Assembly (NCBI RefSeq): GCF_963576545.1
Contig: NC_083638.1
Location: 6,374,659 to 6,438,658 of the forward strand
DNA length: 64,000 bases
Origin: Limanda limanda
Taxonomy: Eukaryota; Chordata; Actinopteri; Pleuronectiformes; Pleuronectidae
Reading direction: 5' to 3'
Shown: positions 51,201 to 60,200 of the stretch, piece by piece
Position numbering within the stretch: the first letter of the stretch is position 1
How the letters are laid out: each line of letters begins with the position of its first letter
Made by a program: the position numbers and the translations under genes
Notes under the pieces: generated by a model
Seen by the model: the letters and a program-made list of their open reading frames with translations, nothing else
Database searches by the model: none
Told to the model about the DNA's origin: nothing

Positions 51201-54200
51201 TGATGTGGAGCTGAACATGCTCTGTCCTGGTGTGTTCAGGTAAAGAGCGCTCCACCCTGTGGGACCAGCTGCAGTTCTGGGAGGACGCCTTCCTAGACGC
51301 TGTGATGCTGGAGCGCGAGGGCATGGGGATGGACCAGGGGCCTCAGGAGATGATCGAAAGGTTCCACACGGCTGACGTTTACTTTCCTGCCTCATATTTG
51401 GATCATTTTAGCATCACCTATTCTTAATTCTCCCTCCTGTGTGTTTGTGTGTCACCACAGATACATGTCGCTGGGGGATCACGACCGAAAGCGCCTGGAG
51501 GACGACGAGGACAGACTTCTGGCCACTCTGCTGCACAACATGATAGCCTACATGCTCATGATGAAAGTACGGAGCCCTGTTTGTTATTCATATCACACAA
51601 ACCGTTAATTCCCCCACTCGATTTCCTGTTTGACTGTTTTTTTTACTGCTGTTTGTTTCCCCTTTTTTAATATTTGTGTAGTTGACAACAAACGACATCA
51701 GGAAGAAAGTGAGACGTTTGATGGGAAAGTCCCACATCGGCCTCACGTACAGCCAGGAGATCAACGAGATGCTGGACAAACTGGCAAACATGGTGAGGAC
51801 CGGTTCCTTGTTTGTTCAGATGATTCGGCTGCTGCTGCTGCTTCGGTTTATTGCTCCGTGCGTCCATGATTGTTTCCTGGGAAGTTCTCTGAAAAAGAAT
51901 TGTGTAATCTGGTTCTTATTAAAGATGAAAACAGGGAGTTGCTTTATCTTCCAGGGTGGTGAACATCTGTCTCCAAACAAACATTCAATATGAAAGACCT
52001 GTTATTAAATTAAAGACAAATGTATAATTACTGTTGTTTAAATTTACATTTTCTTTCATGGACACGCCTCAGATAATCAGCATTAATTATAAAATCAACT
52101 TTCATAACTTTATCACAACTTTGTCTTCCTGATAATTAGACTTTCATGGAGGTAGAGGAAGTTTACCAACTATGAATGGAGCTTTATTTGTGACATAAGA
52201 GACTTGCAGCAAATTAATTTTTACCTACGTCAAGAGTGGATAAGGAATTAATTTGTATTGTCTTTTAGGATTTTCCCATTAAATGTTTTTCTGCGGACCC
52301 TCATGATTGTTTCCTGGGAAGTTCTCTCAAAAGAATTGTGTAGTCTGATTCTTATTAAAGATGAAAAGAGGGAGTTGCTTTGACTTCCAGTCGTTGTGGG
52401 TGTGGGGTGTGGGGAAAAAAACATTCAATATAAAAGACCTGTCATTAAAATAAAGACAAATGTATAATAACTGTGGTTTAAATTGACCTTTTCTTTCACG
52501 GACACGCCACAGATTATCGGCATTAATTATAAAATCAACTTTCGTAACTTCATAACAACTTATTCTTCCTGATAATTAGAAACCTAATTACATGGTTAGT
52601 TCCAGAAAGCCTTTAATGTTCCTCTTGTGTGGTTTGTAATTGGACTGTGCTTTATTTTCAGAATGGCCGTGAGTGGTCCATCAGGCCGAGTGGAAGCCGT
52701 CACATCAAGAAGCAAACGTTTGTTGTTCACGCCGGCACCGACACCACAGGAGACATCTTCTTCATGGAGGTAGAGGAAGTTTGACCAACTATGAATGGAG
52801 CTTTATTTGTGACATGAGAGACTTCTGCAAAATATCTTTTGCTTACGTCAAGAGAGGATAAGGAATGAATTTGTATTGTCTTTTAGGATTTTAATATCAA
52901 ATGTTTTTCTGCTGAACCTCATAAGTAGGCTTTTAATTTGAAAAATAAATAAGAACCAGCCACCAAGATAATTATTTGTATAGTTTTTTTTTAGATTAAT
53001 TAAAAAATGAATGAGCTGGAATAAATTGCAGCATTAAAACATAATTTCTGTTGAAATTAAAAACTCAGAGCTGCCGAGCAGGTAGATTGACTCTGGTACT
53101 AATGAATCAGTTCTGTGGAAATGAACTTATTAAACTCTTCACTCAAAAATATAAACATCAAGATAATTATTTATTTGTTTCTTTGAAGCTGTCTTAACAT
53201 TGATCAGTAAAAATAAATGAGCTGGAATAAATTACAGCATTATAACATTTCTGTTGAAATAAAAAACTTTGTTGAATCAGTTCTGTGGATATGAACTTAT
53301 CTAACTCTGTACTTGTGATTGTTCTCAGGTCTGTGACGACTGCATCGTGCTGCGCAGCAACATCGGCACAGTTTACGAACGCTGGTGGTACGAGAAACTC
53401 ATCAACATGACGTACTGCCCCAAGACCAAGGTTCTGTGTCTGTGGAGACGCAACGGCCAAGAGACGCAGCTCAACAAGTTCTATACCAAAAAGGTCAGGA
53501 TTCCTACAACCTGTATTTTGAATCCACTGGAGGATGAACGTTGCCGATTCATTCTAATAACTTCTTGCTTTTTGCTTTGCAGTGTCGTGAACTCTACTAC
53601 TGTGTTAAAGACAGTATGGAAAGAGCTGCAGCCAGACAGCAAAGCATTAAACCAGGTAAGGACAGGGAGAGCTCTCTGCGCTGAATTGTTTTTTGCTTAT
53701 TCTTTATTTCTCTTGGACTCTTACAAAAACTGTCCTTACAACCTTCTCTTCTCGCTCAATGTTTCTCTGGATGAGCTGCAGCAACAAAAAGAAGTTTCAT
53801 ATCGACCAGAGCAAATCTTAACAGACAGTTTGGGGAAACTTCAAGCTCCATGACAGCTCTGTGCTCTCTGCAGTCCTGTGAATTCCTTTAAACCTTCTGT
53901 TTCATTTTATATCAAAATAAAAGCACTCGTCCTTGCTCGGCAGTAGTACTTTACCTTTAGGGGGTGGGGCTTGTAGTGCTGAAGATGTCTGATTGGTCGT
54001 GTACTCGAGTACTTAAAAATCTGTTTCTTTTAAGTTTTGTATTTTCTACATTTTGAATTAGTTCTTCTCATCAGCATCTCAACTTGAATCACCTCGATGT
54101 TCAAAATCCACAACTAGAAAAAGGCTAAACTATTTCTGCATCCCAGCTAGGGTTGCAAAATTCCGGGAATATTCAAAGTTGGAAACTTTCCATGGGAATT

Positions 54201-57200
54201 AACGGGAATATACAGGAATTAACTGGAAATGTTGTGGGTAATTTATACTAACTGTATTGACCTTGTCATATACAGACATACATATAAACATTTTGTTTTG
54301 TCATAGGCTGATTTGAGCCCTGAGGAAACTTTGGGCACTTGACTATATGCTTCTGCATCTTTGTGTCATACATTGGATGGGTGAAATGTCTCCACACATG
54401 AGAGAGTGCACGTGGCATTGTTCTGTAGAATAAGATGAGAAAAAAGTCTTTAAAAACATGAAAAACATCTTTAAAATAGTTTTGAATGATGTTTTTTTTG
54501 CTCCCTGTATAATTTGCATAGTTTTTTTTTTCTAATCCCAGCAGCGTGTGGGTTTATTTGAGGCTTTTTAAGAACCATTCATCCACAGCATCTATGAACT
54601 CTTCTGTGGTTTCCTTCAGGGCCGGAGCTGGGCGGAGAGTTCCCCGTCCAGGACATGAAGACGGGCGAAGGTGGACTGCTGCAGGTCACCCTGGAAGGAA
54701 TCAACCTTAAGTTCATGCACAGCCAGGTAAGAGGGCGGAACCAGCGCAGAGACAAACTGCTTTTCATCTCACACCCGGGCATGAAAAGAAAGAAATCACT
54801 CCCGATGGTTCAGAGCTCATCCCGTCCTTCTGCTCGTCTCACGTGTTTGTTTCATTTCCCGTCATCTCCTCAGATCTTCCTCTATTGTCATTAAAACACT
54901 CAATCTCATTCAAAACAGCAGAGACGACTGATACTTGATTGGCTTTTACTCCCGTCTGATGTTTTTTTCCTTTAGAGGAAGACGTTCCGTTTGTGCTTTT
55001 TTTTGCTTTTATTGATTTAGCTTTTTTAAGTTTTCAGATTGTGTTTGTTTGTGTGTGTGTGTGTCTTTGTGTGCATGCGTTTCCCCCAAACATGAATTAA
55101 CACATCCTTCCACACGAGTTTCTTTTCGACATCTGTGGTGCTCAAACCTCATCTTCATTTACTGTGTGGGAGGAGATGAAGTGTTAATGTGTGTGTGTGT
55201 GTTGTGCGTCAGTGGTACGATGGACGATCTCCAGCAACGACTTTTCATTAATAATTGGCTCTTTAATAGCAACTTCCACGTTTTAGTCGGGACCCTTGAG
55301 CCTCGTCGTGTGTTGTCTTCACGTCTGTGCAGGTAGCGATAGACGGTACGTTGTTCTCTCAGGTGTGTGAAGCTGTGATTGTACATTGTGTGGGAGGTGA
55401 ATAGTCTCGAGGAGCGACCACGCTGGAGGATCAGCCTCTCGTGCTGTTAACACACTTCAGAAGTGTTCGGCATCTTTAACATAACACAATAGAGTCCGAT
55501 AGCTTCAACAGCAGCGTTCCTCATCGCACGTCCTGCGTCTTTAAACTGATTTCTCAACAATAAACGTAATTTCCAGGGTCAGTTCACTCAGATTAGACAA
55601 ACGTTGGGTTCTTCAGCGCTCGTGGTGTCTATGCACATCAGTTTGGGTTAAATTTGTACTCGTTTGCGATGGTTGGCTTCTATTTTAATGATCTAAGTCT
55701 GAAGTGCATAAAGGCTGTGAACAAATCCACATGTTCAATGGCACAAAAAGGTGTCTGCAGGAGGAGTATGGACTTTATATGAAGACGGACGACATGTCTA
55801 CTTCCTCCCGCTTTACAAAAGACAAGCTGAAATATCCTTTTGTGATCTTTAGGTGGAGCTGCAGTCTCGAAGTCCCAGTCACAAATCTTGATTTGGTCTC
55901 GGCTGTCAATCAAGCTAATCAATCAATTCACGGATTAAGACCAATTTGATCAGAAACAGGAACAAGAATATTCAACAGTGGGAAAAGAGATGTCAGAAAC
56001 CATTTTAGCATAGAGGAATCTGGGTTTATAATCCAGATGATTTGGCTTCACTTTGGAGGAGCCGTCATGTCCTCCGTCTTTATTAGAAAGTTTTGACGTG
56101 TGGTTCAAAGGGTTGTATTCAGTCTCATAATCAATCAGGGGGGTGTTTTGGACATAACATGCAATTAACCAATCAGAGAGCTGGGCCCTGACTAACTGCA
56201 TCTTGGGGGTTTGTTTATTCTAAAGGTGGATTTGCCCGGTATTAAGAATTAACGCTTCTCTGCAGAGGAAATAGTTTCACTTTGCACAAAAGCAGTTCAG
56301 CATCTCTCAGCTCATTCTTTAGACTTTCCAGCTCGACTCCTGTAGTTCCCTCTCTCCTGGTGTTTGTTGTCGGTCGTAGCTTGTTCCAGGAGACGAGCTC
56401 TAAGAACCCGGTGTCCTCCACCTGTCGCACATCGAACAGCAGGAAGATAAACACAGCAACTAGCTGGTGAAAGTTGTGGTGACAGATATTTCAATCAGGA
56501 CTTGGTTGATAGATAAAAAGCTGAAGGAAGAGGGAATATATTACAACAATGGCAGATAAAATCAGATACAGATTTATATTAATGTTGTTTTATAATTTGG
56601 GTGAACTGACCCTTTACTTGAGACACTGGTAGGATTCCTGCTTCTACTTTTCACGTTTCCAGTTTTGTGCTTCACATTTCAACGGGTCGAGTTGTTCTTA
56701 TTCCTAAAGAAGCTCAGGTTTGCGATTCCTCAGCAGGAACATCTTCATTAGGAGTAAAACCCAAAACTAAATTCTTCATGATAGTGAATGAGCGCCGATC
56801 GTGGTCGTTTCCGTGGTGACGTCCTTCACGTGGCGGGCGTTTCCTCTCCATCAGCTGCCCTCAGTGTGTCGCTGCTGCTGTGTGAGCGGGTGGTGTTGGT
56901 GCCAGCCCTTGTTGCTGGAGGAGGAGGCATGGAGGGCTCTGGGGGTCTGAGATGTTTAAAGTCCAGAGGGTGAATCCAGCTCCCCCCCCCCCCACTAGTC
57001 AAACCCCTAGTCCTCTTTTTTTATTTTTCCATTTTCTAGCTGTACAGGGCCGATTTCGTCTTGTGACCTTTTTGTTTTGTATTTTCCTCACATTGGCTCT
57101 GGAAACCTCTCAGCCAGATCTCTGTGGATCTGAATCCGCACGAGGCTCCAGCGGGTAGCGCCCCCTGTCGGAGTGTCGTCGAGTGTCTGTGCTCTTCTGT

Positions 57201-60200
57201 CCGATAATAATCCAAACCATTTCTCTCCCATGCTCTCTCCCCCTGCAAGGAGCGGAAGGTACACAACCTCTGCTGTGTTTGCTTATTAGCAGTTACATCT
57301 TTATTCGGTTCCTTTTTTGTTTTTCCTCTTTTCTTTTTCTTTTGACTGTCGTAGCTGTTTTTTGGCAAAAAAAAAAAAAAATCTAAGTTTGTGTCCTTGT
57401 CTACATTTTTGTATGGAAATTCCATGTCTGCATCATATGGGCCCATTATTGCATCACTGAGCGTAAAAAAAAAATGTGTGTGTTGTTTTTAAAAGACAGT
57501 TTAACCATATAAGTGTAATCTTTAAAGTTGTGACACACTTCATTGATGAAACGAGTCATTAGCCCCCCCACCCCCGAGCTTTGGTGCATTTCTCCTCATT
57601 TAACCGTCGCCCATGTATGCGTTCGAACATGGAAACTTCTCATAGTGTGACTTTCTTTTCTTTCATTAGCCGTTAAACGCTTGCCTCCATGTGTAGTCGT
57701 TTTTTATTTTATTTTGACCTTTCATCCTGAATAAAAACCAGTTTTAACGTTTCTTAAATACAAAGTGTTTACTTCTCATCCAGTGTTGTTGAGTTAATAA
57801 TGTTCTGTCTTGTTTTTGTTTGTTTTTTTGTTTGTTTTTAGGTTTTCATAGAGCTGAGTCACATTAAAAAGTGCAATACAGTGAAGGGAGTCTTTGTCCT
57901 GGAGGAATTTGGTAATTACACCATCTATTGATTCTAGGCCTGTACTCGGCACGGCAGTAACTCAGCTTCATGGCAAACGTATCGACGAATAAGGGTTCGA
58001 TAAATTGGATACTCGTTCTCCTGGAGGAAAAGCTGAGGCTCCGAGGTCTGCAGGTGTTAAAGCGATGGATGAATTCTGTCCGGGATGTGGTTTTCTTTAG
58101 GGTTAGAGCCAGTGGCTGTTTGTGGAGGCGTTAAAGAAACACGTCTCTACCACCTGGAGACAAGTGGGAGGACACAACAGCCTGGCAACTATTTAAATAT
58201 GTTAGTTTTACTTCACCAAAAAAGGCAGGAATCAGAAAAGTTTCTCCAAGACCAACACAAAATAATTCAAATGTTTTTAGGTTCTTAAACCACAAATGTT
58301 TCTTTAAATAAAACAGAAAAACTTGTAAAATGTGGGACTTTGAATAGAAATGGAAATATAGGAGATCAGCACCTTAAGAGAATTGGATAATAAACTTTTT
58401 GAACATTTTCCTTCATCATAAGTTAAAGTTTTCACCTAAATGAGTAAATCAATAAATGCAATCAAGTTTAAAAGAGTGTTCATAATGGATTTCAACGAGT
58501 TTTAATAAAAATCACCATTTGATCGTGAGCAAAGAAAATGTAAAAGGTTTTAGTTCTTAAACTAAGAAAATCACTAGTTTCATCTACATTGAAGAAACGT
58601 TTTCAGGATACTTCAGTGTTAAAAGGCCTGAGAAATATATAAAATCAAATATAACAATAATAAGAAGCCAACAGTAGTTTCAACGTGTATTTTAAAAGAC
58701 TTGAAGAGAAGAGGGTAACAGATATCTGATCAATAGAGTGAGAGCCAGGCTGGGTTACTGTCGTGTCTCTGTGCTGCTTTTGTAATGTTGCCCTCATCTT
58801 TGCCACTATGAAAACCTTCATTCTCCAGCAGGTAAAGTGTCGTCACCTTTTCTCCTTTCTTACTCAAACCACTTCTGTGCTGAATATATTTCCTCATCCG
58901 TCGTTTAGTTTCCATCCTTTCTCTCACTTTCCCTCCGCTTCTCTTTTTGTTTCTCGTTTTCTTTCGGAGCGAAACCCCAGATTCCCTCCTCCCTCACGTT
59001 GGTCCTCACGCTCTCTCTCTCTCTCTCCCTCTCTCTCTCTCTGACGTCTCTGCCTCAAGTGGAGATCTGTGATGGGACTGGAGTTTAAATATTTATATAT
59101 AAAGATATAAATATATCGATATATAAATAAGGGGGAGGGGGGAGGATGTTTTCCCGGCCCCCCTTCATCGCTCCAGATCTCCGCCTCCTCATCTCTGCTC
59201 TGGATTCACAGTTACTAATGAAAAGTCCTGTGGACGGGGACATGGTCCCGGGTCAAAAGGTCAAAGGGTCTTTGGCCTCGAAGCTGCTTCTCTGTTCATG
59301 TTGTTTGACTTTCAGTTCACTTCCTGTTTCCTCTTCTCATTTGTCTGTCTGTCATTTTAGAGCCCGACCAACTCTGGAGTTTATTTCAGGGAGAGAAATA
59401 TTGTTATATCTCAAAATAATATCACACCAGTGGATATTCTAACACATACAAGTACATAGATGTATTAGTTTAGTATAAATTAGCTTAAAGTTCAATTTGG
59501 TACAATAACGTTTTCTTTCTCTTTTTACCTCCGATATATATTTATTTACTATAACCTGGAAAAGCGTTTTTCTATCAGAATATCTTTGATTTACCAAACT
59601 CCACTGATCGGGCTCTGGTTTCTTTTGGTTTCTTTTTCCTATTCGACACTTCACTGTTATAACACATCTGTGTTTTCCCTTCGTCCATCTCGTGGGTCGT
59701 GAACGTTTCACCTCCAGGGTTTAGTTTGGCAGATTGTTGATCTGTTTTTAACACGACCAGGATTTTACTGCTTCTTTAAAAGTAGAGCAGCCATTTGTCA
59801 AACACCCGACGTTCTCCTCTTCAGTTCTTCACCACCTTGTTGATCCATCTCTGTAAAAAACCCCAGATGTCTCAGACATGAACTCACTGAGGTTCCTGCT
59901 GCCTTTGAACTCTGTGTTTTGTCTCTTGCATCGGCGTAGTTCCTGAAACTAAAGAAGTGGTGATCCACAAGTACAAGACGCCCATGGTGAGTCCTCTAGT
60001 GTTTGTTTCCAGGAAACTTCCCAGGAGATAATCTGGGAATAAACTGTTGATTCTCTACTTGTAAATAAAGTGTTAACATGAATTCCACTGGGGAATCGGA
60101 ACGTTTTCTGAGTTGAATTCAAGCAAATGTGAAATTCAGATTAAGGACAGATATTGAAAGATGTTAAAAGATGCCCTGTGGAGATTTTCCTGTATCTTTG

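Noticed and set aside
53347..53853. 168-codon open frame starting in madd exon 31
   Set aside because: It reads through a real intron (53494-53582) into a wrong frame. Homology requires splicing at 53493.
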